NCBI GenBank assembly: GCA_963921795.1
Contig: OY997653.1
Location: 24,225,158 to 24,289,157, forward strand
DNA: 64,000 nt
Source: Nannobrachium achirus
Lineage: Eukaryota; Chordata; Actinopteri; Myctophiformes; Myctophidae
Reading direction: 5' to 3'
Shown: positions 47,101 through 55,549 of the stretch, in pieces
Position numbering within the stretch: the first letter of the stretch is position 1
Layout: each line of letters starts with the position of its first letter
Translations under genes and position numbers: made by a program
The notes under the pieces: model-generated
Told to the model about the DNA's origin: nothing
What the model saw: the letters and a program-made list of their open reading frames with translations, nothing else
Databases searched by the model: none

Positions 47101-50100
47101 GCCCTCTCCCTCTCCGTGCGGTCACTCTGTCCACTCTTGTCATCCTCCTCCTTGAACACAGTAAAGGTGATCTCTTCCTGTCCACTGAGGAGACTGTACT
47201 CAGCAGACCAATTTTGAGCCAAGTACTTGAGGAGGCGGAGAGTGATAATTGACTGGTCGATAACAGCGGTTTGCAGCTGAGCAGAGTGGCCTGGTTCCAG
47301 AGTGGCCTCAGAGGCAGTGTCTCTCGTGTCCTGTAGTTTGTAGGTGATCGTGTATGGCAGCAGATTACGCAGCAAGATGGATGGCCACAGGTGGAGGATG
47401 TAGGGCTCCTCATATTCATCCCAGATGCTTCCTGTGTGTTTAGATGTAGTGACTGTGTCCTTCAGTGGCACAATATTGACAATCAGCATGCCAGCCATCT
47501 CTCCACAGCAGTGACAAGTCTGCTGAAGACGTGTGCCAGGTTCCTTTCTGATGACATCCTTGTAGTTGAAACCCTCTGAGCGCTTAAACTCTATCGCCTG
47601 ACCACTTTCGCCCACCTCCATTACTGGCTGCAGACTCAGCTCCAACCTGTAGTAATCCAGAGGCACACAAAATTCCTCATTGGGGAGAGACATACCCAGA
47701 CATGTTGATCCTTCAAACACTTTGAATGGGATAGAAAAGTGATTGATGATCTGGATGGGAGAGCGGATTTTGATGTACTTGTTGCCCTTCAAAGAGTAGA
47801 CCTGACACACCAGGAAGCGAGTGACCCCTGAATCAATATGCACCACACTGTACATCCCTTGGCCCATCTTGACCAGCGGGATGACACTGGACGACATGTG
47901 GCCCAGCGGAGTGGACTTTATGTAGTGATTATTTTCACTTGGAGAGATTATAGTGGAGAATTCATCAGAGTCGGTGGCGGTACTTGAGTAGTCCATATTG
48001 AGGCTCTCTCCATCCTGCAGCTCCACTGTACGGTTGTCACTCTGTCCATCGGTGGGGCTGAACATATCACTGTAGAGGACAGATAACGGCAGGCCCAGAC
48101 AGTTCCTCACCATAAATGGATGCTTTTGGAAGCATTCAGTTGTCTGCTCTGCTGCCTCCGCAAATTTTATCTGCAAGTTACTGAGGGTGCCAAGTCCACA
48201 TTTTGAGAGGGTGATGTTGAGATGGTCCTTGCTGCTGATGCTTATAACTGTCTTACACTTTGGGATGTTGGAGTCAACCTCATATGATTGTCCTGTATAT
48301 TCCTTTTTCATCTTCAGGTCTAGAGTCCAGGGTCTGTCATCCTTTAATGGTTCCTCTACTGGTTCCAAAAATGGCTCCCACACTTCCATCATCTCATTGT
48401 AGTAGTGCATCTCTAAACTAAGCTGACCATGGAAGTTAATTAAAGTTTTCCAGTTTTTTATATCTGCACGGAAGGAGGACTTGGCCAGAAACATGGGGAC
48501 GATCCCATACCCAACCCCTGCCTCTACAGTCAAGCAGATAGAGTTTATGGCTACCTGTAGTGACTCTCCCTGTGGTATCAGTGGGGCCAGGGACTGTGTA
48601 TCCTCATCCAGTTCATCCTCCAGGAACCACAACTTTAGCCCCTTCCAGCTCTGTCGCTCCCATAACTCGGGGGGTACAGAGCTGTCTGGCTCCTGCGGAG
48701 CCGCTGTAGCAGCCTCTGGCACAGACTGGATGATGGCGTTCACTGTGTTAATAATTTTTGGAGATACCGTCATCGAGAGGGCACTGATGCAGACCTCCAT
48801 AACTTCGGGGGAGGTGGGCATCTGGGTGCTTTTGAAGGAGACCTGACAGGGCTGTAGAACCGTGGTTATGTTGTTTATCCTATTGCTCCTCAGTAAAGGA
48901 CATGCCACAACCTTGAGGTCCTTGATGATGGCAGTCGTCAGCGATCCCTCTGCATCATTCTTCATCGCCAGTTCACACTGCATGACTCGCATCATCAGGG
49001 CGGGAGCATCGGCACGTGTTAAGTCTGCCACAAAGACAATCTCTGGGTTCCTCAACAGAATGTTGTACTTGAATGTGCTCGCCGGAACTGCAGCTGGAGC
49101 TGGAACTGGAGCTGGAGCTGGAGCTGGAGCTGGAGCTGGATCTGTATCTGGAGCTGGAGCTGGACCAGGATCACGAACATGCCCAGCATAGGCTTCCTGG
49201 CTGCCCTTGAGGAAGATGTTTGCAACATTGTGCAGGAACTTCATGTTGACACACAGGTAGAAGTCCAGAATACCTATGTCGATAATGGTGATATTGTCGC
49301 CCTCACAATTGGTCACCTCCATCATGAGGTTCAGCTCATCAATCGCCATCATTCTGGGATTAATCGTCTGGATACAGGGGTTCTTGTCATCCAGCAGGCA
49401 GTTGGTAAGTTTAACTAAGGTCTTCATGGACGAGTCAGAATACTGGAGGAGAGAGGTTGTGATGTTTCCCAGGGTAAACTCTGCCAGTTTTTGCTCTGGA
49501 CTGTACACGACCAGAGTGATAGAGTCAAACTTTACGTCCAGTTTGACTGTGTTTGTCACCTTGGAGTGGGAGGGGGGAGAGGGGGGTGGCACGACTTCAG
49601 CTACCTCCCCCTCCGACGGGGAAGGGGGAGAGGGGGGTGGCACGACTTCAGCTACCTCCCCCTCAGACATGGACAACAGTGTACACAGTAACACCTTCAC
49701 ATCAGCCTGCCTCTGCATCAGAGTCATGGGTTTGATGTGAGCTGCGATCTCCATGTCAGGTATTTCATGGTACCAGGCGGATGACAGGTTTCTCGAGATA
49801 GACAAATCCATGTTTGAGCAGCTGAACAGCTGAGTTTCTCCTTGAAACTGATCTGCCTCAAATGTGGTTCTGTAGAGCCTGAGGTCACTCAGTCCCACTG
49901 TCATCATATCCACCACAGGGGGGATGTTGGCATGGGTTTCGGACGTTATCTTGACAAACTGGTTCTTAACGGAGATCAGACCCAGGTGGACTACAATGAC
50001 ATTCCTCCCACAATCAGTAGACTGGGGATTGTGGGGAAGGAAGAAGAAAGGCATATTTATGTGGACGTTGAGAGCGATCCGTGCACTGCGCTCCACCAGC

Positions 50101-53100
50101 TCCACTACATCCATGGCAGCCTTCTCTGCAGACTGGACTTCTGTGGCAGCCTTCTCTGCAGGCTGGACACCCGTCGAATCCTTCTCTGCAGGCTGGACAC
50201 CCGTAGCATCCTTCTCTGCAGATTGGACATGTTGTAAGTTGTTGATGAAAGCCATTATGGAAGAGACAAACCTTTTGAGATACATGACTCGGATGCATCC
50301 CACAGTCAGTGCGATGGAAGTGTCAACTTTAGACATATCCAGATAGGACTCTCCTTCTGTGGCATCTGTATAGTTCACCATGTGGATGGCAATCTCCTCT
50401 TTATCTGTGGACACCACTTTCTTGTAAACAGCGTCCTTGTCGCAGTCCAGGATGGCAATGTTCTTGAACTTGGCCTGAACCTCTGTCTTCTTTTTCATCA
50501 TCAGTACATCTGACACCAGACCTTCAATACTGATCTCAGAGATCCTGGCTTTCTCTCCTGGGATGAAAACCTTCAGATTATTGAAATCTGCTTTGATGTG
50601 CTGATTCACCACATCTTCAAACTTAGATATCTCTGAAGTCTGTCTCTTGGCAATTACAGGTTCCTCCTTCTTATCCCCTGTGCTATCCTCCTGCCCTCTC
50701 TCCTTTGTCTGAGAAGGAGGGATGAGGTTGTTGAAGAAGTTCATGACATTGAAGAGAGCCTCGATGTAGAGGTGCATGTCTAGTGATGAGAGGTTCACCT
50801 TGATTAGCTGTTCTGTATTTTCGTGTTGGGACTTAAACTCAGGACCATACCTATCAGCCGTAATGTACTTCAGAGTGAGAAATGCATCATCCTTCGTGTT
50901 GTCTAGAGTGGTGATGAGATGAACCTCCTTCTCCTCAAAATCCTTGTACTCAGGGCACTTAAGGCAGATGTTGTGGATTGAAATGGACAATGACATATCA
51001 AAGGTGCACAATTTGAGATCGGTGTTCAGTCCTTCCATGTACACTTGAAGGATGATGACCTCCTGGCTCGCTGATAGACTACACAACTCTACGGACACCT
51101 TGGTAATCTCAAAGTTTATAAAGCAATTAGTCATGTTCTTCTGAGGATGTTTCTCGGTGTCTTCTGTATTTATGAGTGTGTGGGAAGCAGTGCTTTGTGG
51201 GGCAGGTTTGCTCTTAGGTAGTGGGATGCTGTCTATCAGCTCCAGAATTCCGCGAATCTTCTTGTCAAACATCCGAAGGGATAGCAAAGGTATTTTCCCG
51301 GATATTTTAAACTTGGGCATGCGTGAGTCTGTGTCGACCATGGCCTTTCTGAAAAACACCTCCAGATCCACCGGCTCTAGAATGTGGAGCGCCGACTGTT
51401 TCTGTTTACGAGCTTTCTTCCAGTCCCCATCTGATTTGCTGTAGAGAAACTGCAGTCCGCTGAGCTGTATGTCAAAGTCGTCGTAAGCTCTGTCTCTGAA
51501 GTCCTCAATGGTGCTGCTGCCCACTGACAGCTGGGGCAGGCCTTTCTTGCTCTGACTCGACACCTTCAAGTCTCCCAGGTCCAGCACCATGATCTTCTGA
51601 GCGGATTCATAGAAGCCGGTCTGGGGAATGATGACATAGGACGCCAACAGGTTCACTTGCAGGTCTAGAACCGTCTGTGTCTCAATGACATACATCAGAC
51701 CTGAGGCCGTACGGTCCCTGAACTTCTCCAGTTTCTCCAGGGCAACATTGGTCAGCTGGTCTAACTGCTGGTTGTCAGGGGGCCTGAAGAACTCTAACAT
51801 GCTGTTCACTGTTACAGCATCATAGATGATTTCCAGAGATTGTGACTCAACGTAAAGCTTCTGGTCAGCGGTCCCATCCAGCGGGTTGGTCTCAAACGCA
51901 ATGCTTAGCAGTGGTGTTCCTTTTCCCGTGGCAGCCTTCCTTGACGACACTAGGGTGGGTGTGGCCCGGTCACCGCCCAGGCCCTTGACCTCAAACATAT
52001 TGAGCTTAGCTATAAGTTTGATGGCTTGTGCTCCTGGTCTCTGTGTAAAAATGGACTTTAGCTCTCCAAGTGTCAACTTGATGATCTCATTCTGATCTGT
52101 GGTGTCGTCCTTGAAGGACACAGAGAGCATCTCCATGTGGAAATCAACCTTCATTTCCTCAAAGTCCTTCGGCAGGTTTTTATTACCAGCGACCTCACTG
52201 TATCCAATGGCAGTATAAAACTTCGCCTTCTCAGCAGCAAAAGCATCAGTTGTGACATCTTTATCCTGGCTATCAGGCTCACCTGTCTTTTTAAACATCC
52301 ATCCAAACCAACCTTTGGACTCTTTTCCCATCTTCTCCTCCTCAAGACGGTGGACATTGCTCAACTCCATCTCAGCATGCTGCCGGGCCAATGTAATATT
52401 AAATATATCCAGCATCCTCTCAGTCTCATCCAGCAGCATGGGGTCATTACCATTGATCTTTTCTTTGTAGAGCTCCCGGTAGCGCTTTACCGTCTCCCGG
52501 TGTTTCCGGATGCGCTGCCACGACCACTTGTGGAGTCGGGGTTTCACATCCACCTCCAGTATGCCCATGATTATATACCGCCACCATATGGGGGCATTGG
52601 TGTTAACGTGGACCTCTGGCCTGTATTTCCTATATGGCAGGTTCAGTGTCATCATAGACACTGAGTCCACCAGCTCCAGAATGCTGATATACTGTGGTCT
52701 ATTGAGCTCAATGCCCACAGCTGGGAGAGTGACTTCCAGGTCCACTTTAGGAGAGGAGAAATCCACATCCGACCTTGGATTCATTCGGAGTTTAGCATCC
52801 ACTGTCATCAGACGAAATAAGTACAAGTTGTTGATCTCCATGTCGGCCTCTAGATATTGCAAAACTTGATCTGGACTGTAATTAGAATAGATCTTGGATT
52901 TAACATTCCAGTAGACAAACAGGTTCTCAAGCTGCACAAACTTAAAGAAAAGCTTGGCATTCTCATCCAGAATGCAGGGTTCCCCTTTCTCATCAACGGT
53001 GTGGAAGCTAAGGTCTTTCAACGTCACACCAAATGACAGTGGACATTGGGGATTTGTAATGTCATCCTCATAACGGACATGGATGTTAGAAATTCTGACG

Positions 53101-53549
53101 TGTAGGTTCTTGATGATCTGAGTGATCATCTTCTCTATATAGGTGTCGTCCTTTATCTCTGGGTTCTTTCGTTCTGCGGCCTTCCGCTTGTTCTCCTCCA
53201 TCGCCTGCAGTTCCCTCTGGCGAGCCTCTTGCAATTGTTTTTCTTCCTTCTCGGCATCATACTTTATTCGGGCTGTCGGGACTAAAAGCAGACTGACACC
53301 ACTCAGTATTACCTCCACTGACTGGTAGTAGAGTTGGGACCATGGGATCTTCAGTTCTAGATGTCCTATCTGTCCCGCTATAACTTTAAAAGGAATGTCA
53401 AGTTGACTCAAGGCATTTTCCTTGATTTCAAGCTTTCTGAGGACAGCATTACCTCCCCATATGCCAAGTTGAAGTTCAGAGCCATCAAGGTCAACGTAAT
53501 CCCCTAAACATTTATTCAGGAGCTGTACAACCAGTGCCTCTAACACCAT
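44127..53549 (-). CDS. VPS13A-like bridge lipid-transfer protein, complete single exon
   Basis: VPS13 proteins form a long hydrophobic groove carrying phospholipids between organelles at contact sites. This protein has 3140 residues, close to mammalian VPS13A (about 3170). The start MVLEALVVQLLNKCLGDYVD matches the family N-terminus. Visible parts: chorein domain (about 1-115, with GIWGGNAVLRKLEIKENALS); extended chorein region (NLPYRKYRPEV, LDIFNITLARQ); repeating-groove middle; VAB/SHR-BD region (about 1810-2470, with ILHLWPSILLRNLLPY); ATG2-C-like part with YQGATQGPEEFFEG near 2846 and glycine-rich amphipathic helices near 2943; PH-like C-terminus (about 3010-3140). The FFAT-containing linker of VPS13A is missing near residues 780-806. 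Three in-frame coding repeats are unique to this copy. The ORF has no intron and no stop, unlike the normal multi-exon gene, suggesting a retrocopy under selection. It is tandem with the gene at 55550-64000. VPS13C-like identity is less likely. Confidence 0.92.
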   Translation of the reverse strand: MVLEALVVQLLNKCLGDYVDLDGSELQLGIWGGNAVLRKLEIKENALSQLDIPFKVIAGQIGHLELKIPWSQLYYQSVEVILSGVSLLLVPTARIKYDAEKEEKQLQEARQRELQAMEENKRKAAERKNPEIKDDTYIEKMITQIIKNLHVRISNIHVRYEDDITNPQCPLSFGVTLKDLSFHTVDEKGEPCILDENAKLFFKFVQLENLFVYWNVKSKIYSNYSPDQVLQYLEADMEINNLYLFRLMTVDAKLRMNPRSDVDFSSPKVDLEVTLPAVGIELNRPQYISILELVDSVSMMTLNLPYRKYRPEVHVNTNAPIWWRYIIMGILEVDVKPRLHKWSWQRIRKHRETVKRYRELYKEKINGNDPMLLDETERMLDIFNITLARQHAEMELSNVHRLEEEKMGKESKGWFGWMFKKTGEPDSQDKDVTTDAFAAEKAKFYTAIGYSEVAGNKNLPKDFEEMKVDFHMEMLSVSFKDDTTDQNEIIKLTLGELKSIFTQRPGAQAIKLIAKLNMFEVKGLGGDRATPTLVSSRKAATGKGTPLLSIAFETNPLDGTADQKLYVESQSLEIIYDAVTVNSMLEFFRPPDNQQLDQLTNVALEKLEKFRDRTASGLMYVIETQTVLDLQVNLLASYVIIPQTGFYESAQKIMVLDLGDLKVSSQSKKGLPQLSVGSSTIEDFRDRAYDDFDIQLSGLQFLYSKSDGDWKKARKQKQSALHILEPVDLEVFFRKAMVDTDSRMPKFKISGKIPLLSLRMFDKKIRGILELIDSIPLPKSKPAPQSTASHTLINTEDTEKHPQKNMTNCFINFEITKVSVELCSLSASQEVIILQVYMEGLNTDLKLCTFDMSLSISIHNICLKCPEYKDFEEKEVHLITTLDNTKDDAFLTLKYITADRYGPEFKSQHENTEQLIKVNLSSLDMHLYIEALFNVMNFFNNLIPPSQTKERGQEDSTGDKKEEPVIAKRQTSEISKFEDVVNQHIKADFNNLKVFIPGEKARISEISIEGLVSDVLMMKKKTEVQAKFKNIAILDCDKDAVYKKVVSTDKEEIAIHMVNYTDATEGESYLDMSKVDTSIALTVGCIRVMYLKRFVSSIMAFINNLQHVQSAEKDATGVQPAEKDSTGVQPAEKAATEVQSAEKAAMDVVELVERSARIALNVHINMPFFFLPHNPQSTDCGRNVIVVHLGLISVKNQFVKITSETHANIPPVVDMMTVGLSDLRLYRTTFEADQFQGETQLFSCSNMDLSISRNLSSAWYHEIPDMEIAAHIKPMTLMQRQADVKVLLCTLLSMSEGEVAEVVPPPSPPSPSEGEVAEVVPPPSPPSHSKVTNTVKLDVKFDSITLVVYSPEQKLAEFTLGNITTSLLQYSDSSMKTLVKLTNCLLDDKNPCIQTINPRMMAIDELNLMMEVTNCEGDNITIIDIGILDFYLCVNMKFLHNVANIFLKGSQEAYAGHVRDPGPAPAPDTDPAPAPAPAPAPVPAPAAVPASTFKYNILLRNPEIVFVADLTRADAPALMMRVMQCELAMKNDAEGSLTTAIIKDLKVVACPLLRSNRINNITTVLQPCQVSFKSTQMPTSPEVMEVCISALSMTVSPKIINTVNAIIQSVPEAATAAPQEPDSSVPPELWERQSWKGLKLWFLEDELDEDTQSLAPLIPQGESLQVAINSICLTVEAGVGYGIVPMFLAKSSFRADIKNWKTLINFHGQLSLEMHYYNEMMEVWEPFLEPVEEPLKDDRPWTLDLKMKKEYTGQSYEVDSNIPKCKTVISISSKDHLNITLSKCGLGTLSNLQIKFAEAAEQTTECFQKHPFMVRNCLGLPLSVLYSDMFSPTDGQSDNRTVELQDGESLNMDYSSTATDSDEFSTIISPSENNHYIKSTPLGHMSSSVIPLVKMGQGMYSVVHIDSGVTRFLVCQVYSLKGNKYIKIRSPIQIINHFSIPFKVFEGSTCLGMSLPNEEFCVPLDYYRLELSLQPVMEVGESGQAIEFKRSEGFNYKDVIRKEPGTRLQQTCHCCGEMAGMLIVNIVPLKDTVTTSKHTGSIWDEYEEPYILHLWPSILLRNLLPYTITYKLQDTRDTASEATLEPGHSAQLQTAVIDQSIITLRLLKYLAQNWSAEYSLLSGQEEITFTVFKEEDDKSGQSDRTERERAELNIAMHVKYDPKQTIVAIYSPYWMENKTGQLLQYKAGDTICKHPLDYDTPLLFSFKQRMFLKNKKVCVMISDSEFSKEFFPDTVGSYGDIKCKGKYKDYHLGVKIDTSSFSLTCIVTIMPFYLLVNRTKHTICISEQGQENWTQVQPKQSAIPFWPERDTRYLNIKVEGCESPPQTIDFTRPENCLLLRLDKPLGGITVDVNLSEHSTVIQFSDYYDGAAPFLILNHTKDQVLQFYQSSLEEKEELEPGKAVYYTWTEPTGSRKLHWICGKYEDNLRSEGDLRVDMNEEGKLFVISFYEGLQRVVLFTGELQIYKLLCKTETAQSVTAIIMSLRNVSLSLVNNTTSQEVCFIGVTSSDVVWEFRTNKNSRWKSLSGKMARLLEKSFREYIKREPIDKTIVTLGKKYQVSLTPDGRDMIVLKPFKAQLKRNFRPGVNVQYSISPQQSSYRITINRVQIQNQLPVAIFPYVFYPIKLPKSITKDSTPKPLADIFIVTRAAGHSNISRIKYFKVLIQEMCLKLDLGFLNAIVDLFTPENTSITTSEQEEVELFDKDLQYTLAELDHISATDTSPVSLYEYFHISEIKLHLSFTLSAGGEDGQKDERDTELIPIESLKLLLKSIGATLTDIQDVVFTLNCFEMTFQFCTTQQLQIEVRNHYVKQAIRQTYVLVFGLDVLGNPNRLIRVMKEGVGTFIHESYQGATQGPEEFFEGLAYGAKALFSGAVEGIIGSGSRIAGVAAKGLAVITMDDEYQQERLEKMKDQQTSRAEKISRTGNALMSSVVGGVTGVFTKPIEGARKGGVTGFCKGCVKGLVGLVAKPTGGVVDVFRSTLQGITKVAGTSQDLESLRPPRFIHEHGVIQPYKEAEIIGRQILRVIENGRFADYIYHAHAKINDSNFLIITKSSILFVTKRSYGQMTCMWQYLFNEFTKEPHLIEGQCVRIEAAERVKHHTDVIRREEEGFGKIIHFQTPEIAQWFLAKLEEARKQEPDS
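49087..49170 (-). repeat. In-frame hexamer repeat encoding Ala-Pro
   Basis: GGAGCT hexamers on the + strand read as a (PA)n tract of about 28 residues in the VPS13A-like protein (near residues 1460-1488). The tandem paralogue has an unrelated, non-repetitive linker here. Confidence 0.85.
49567..49668 (-). repeat. In-frame duplicated 51-bp unit
   Basis: Two nearly identical 51-bp units encode SEGEVAEVVPPPSPPS twice (near residues 1294-1328). The paralogue lacks this sequence. Confidence 0.85.
50111..50234 (-). repeat. In-frame 30-bp minisatellite, about four units
   Basis: Four units encode variants of AEKDATGVQP (near residues 1106-1146). The paralogue has one unit (PAEKAAIGM). Confidence 0.85.
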
Positions 53550-53566
53550 GTTTTTGGAGGTAACAT
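53540..53566 (-). promoter_or_regulatory. Short upstream ORF overlapping the VPS13A-like start
   Basis: An ATG at 53566-53564, 17 nt before the main start and out of frame, opens an 8-codon ORF whose TAG stop lies just past the main ATG. Ribosomes would need to skip it or reinitiate, so it could dampen translation. The main ATG has G at +4. Confidence 0.55.
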
Positions 53567-53574
53567 GTTAACCG

Positions 53575-53631
53575 TTTCTCTTTCCGTGTCTTGCCAACAC
53601 TGTAAGATCTTATATAGGCCTCAAGGCCAAT
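53575..53631 (-). promoter_or_regulatory. Core promoter of the complete VPS13A-like gene: CCAAT, TATA and ISRE-like motif
   Basis: On the minus strand: ATTGG (complement of CCAAT, 53627-53631), TATATAAG (53609-53616), then GGAAAGAGAAAC (53574-53585), which fits the interferon-response core GAAANNGAAAC. The TATA box predicts initiation at about 53582-53586, so the ISRE-like motif would sit at the start site and the leader would be about 35 nt. Confidence 0.55.
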
Positions 53632-53920
53632 TTGCGCAGATGCAAGTTGCTGTCCATTCATGAGTGTCCTGTCGTTTGACATTGTATGCCCATGGCTTTC
53701 TCGGCGGCACTATTAGAAAAATAACACCCAGTGTGAAGTGAGCGGTGCTATCGTATGAATAAATCCGGTCTCTCTGTCTGTGATACACGGGCCACAGGCC
53801 GTGTATGCCTGTAGCCAATCAGAGAGGGGCAAAGGGTGACATCAGAATACCTAAGCTGATCTACCAAATGTCTGATGTCTGTCCGATATGCCCGAATGCA
53901 AGCTTGAGGATTGGTCAAGC

Positions 53921-54110
53921 TTCGGTGCTGTCAAAGGCTGCTGTCTGTATCCGGCTGACTGTACAAAGGCAGGGCCTTTAGCCAATGAGGGAGCAGCGTT
54001 CTCAGTGACATCACCACCAACCAACAAGTGTCATATACCCACATACCCCGCTGTCAGACGGATACAGACAGCACCGATCACACTTGTGCGCTCTGCTGGC
54101 GCACAGGTAG
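53921..54110. mobile_element. MITE copy upstream of the VPS13A-like gene
   Basis: TTCGGTGCTGTC … CTGTCTGTATCCG at the left is inverted at the right (CGGATACAGACAGCACCG), followed by CGCTCTGCTGGCGCACAGG. The interior (GGGCCTTTAGCCAATGAGGG, AGCAGCGTTCTC) is the reverse complement of 41207-41389. Confidence 0.65.
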
Positions 54111-54114
54111 GACA

Positions 54115-54625
54115 TACAGATCCTTCTCGAAAATGTTGAATATTGTGTGAAAAAGCATTGCAGATGCCATAGCACCCAAAATCATAACCGACTTCGGAAA
54201 CTTCCCATTGGACTTCAAGCAAGTCTGACTTCAGAAGGTTGACATTTCTCTATTATAAATCCTTGTTTTGAGTGGTCACGTGTAATATTGTAATATTTGA
54301 AATATGGACTTTTGATATTCATAAGCTGTATGCCATAATAATTCAAAATTGTAACAAAAAAAGGTTTGGAATAATTCACTGAATGTCCAATGTATCTAGA
54401 ATATATGAAAGTTTCAAGAAATATATGAAAGTTTCAAGACAATTTACTTTTACACAATATTCTACAACGTCTGCACTATGGGGCGTTGGAAACCCGTGGA
54501 TAGGGGAAAGTAGGATTTCGAAGAAAGAAAAGAAGAATTTACCTACGTCCTCCCACAAGGGAAATTCAGTTTTCAGCTTAACCCAGCTGACCCCCAGTGC
54601 TTCACACAAGGCGCGCGGGGGGAGG
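54115..54625. other. Gene-free stretch between the VPS13A-like genes
   Basis: A 20-bp tandem duplication (ATATATGAAAGTTTCAAGA, near 54402-54440) is the only structure seen. Confidence 0.4.
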
Positions 54626-54628
54626 GGA

Positions 54629-54718
54629 GCAGTGATAGCTGGAGCGGGGAATTGTACCTGCGACCTCTGGGACCTCCGGAGTCCTAGGTATGGACACTAA
54701 CCACTCAGCTATCACTGC
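54629..54718 (-). mobile_element. tRNA-like SINE head
   Basis: Read on the minus strand, GCAGTGA and TCACTGC form a perfect 7-bp acceptor-like stem. ATAGCTGAGTGGTTAGTG matches a Ser/Leu-type D arm and A box; GGTACAATTCC is a damaged B box. The anticodon and T arm do not fold properly, so a functional tRNA is unlikely. Confidence 0.45.
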
Positions 54719-54724
54719 TATAAA

Positions 54725-55465
54725 TTTCCCAGCATGCCATGTCATCGTGTTTATTATTTTGTTGTTGGTTGAATATGGGAAGGCATTATGAGATTACGTT
54801 ATGGTCATCTATTTGTAATGTTGTGTCATGGTGTTCAATTTGTAATTTATGTTGGTGTACTATGTTTTGATGAAAGGGACCGTTCAATATTTATGGGAGG
54901 GAGTTACTGGAAGGAAACAAGGGCAGGGTTGTTTTTTTTTTTCACTAACTTTTTTGCAAACATGCAAACACACTAACAATCATGGGTGCAGATTGGGGGG
55001 ACGCGAGGAACACCCACTTTTTTTTCTCCTTTTTTTTGTGTGTGTGTGTGTGGGGGGGGGGGGGGTTTACAAGTATGGTTTGTGCAATATGAAATGTGAG
55101 CTTACCAAGGGCTTTTTGAGAGAAATGAGACTCCAGTAACTTAAGCTTAGAGGACTGCTGAGTGGAAGTCTGTGCATCTGTGACCAGCTGATGCTTGTTG
55201 ACGCATCGTTAATGGATCAAAGAAGGCTATTATGTGTCTGCACTGTCAAATAGGTTGACATCTATTCTAAGATGTCATCAAAGCCAAGCTTTTTTTTCTT
55301 TTTAAACCAAAAAGACCAGAAAAAGCCCTGCTAACAATACACGCTTTATCACACATAGCCTATCTAGCGTCTTTTGTCTTCTAATTCTGCAACTACAGTC
55401 ATAGTCAGAATACAGTTTTTGGTGCAAGTAATGCATGAAAACAATACTCGAAAGTCATTGGCACA
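54725..55465. other. Gene-free stretch
   Basis: A (TG)n/poly-G tract lies at about 55036-55066. Otherwise nothing is recognised. Confidence 0.4.
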
Positions 55466-55468
55466 CAA

Positions 55469-55470
<2 letters not shown>

Positions 55471-55546
<76 letters not shown>
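55471..55546. repeat. (TG)n tract touching the 3' end of the second VPS13A-like gene
   Basis: A pure TG tract of about 76 bp ends 3 bp before the stop codon on the minus strand, so the mRNA would begin its 3' UTR with CA repeats. Confidence 0.95.
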
Positions 55547-55548
<2 letters not shown>

Positions 55549-55549
55549 T

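Noticed and set aside
48481..49740. Plus-strand open frames of 79-175 codons opposite the VPS13A-like genes
   Set aside because: They mirror the coding sequence of the minus-strand genes, recur at matching places in both paralogues and have no domain.
44127..53549. Processed pseudogene interpretation
   Set aside because: More than 3100 codons without stop or frameshift, a conserved N- and C-terminus and a promoter-like upstream region argue against a dead copy.
54629..54718. Functional tRNA-Ser/Leu gene
   Set aside because: The acceptor stem is perfect, but the B box is altered and no proper anticodon or T arm folds; treated as a SINE head.
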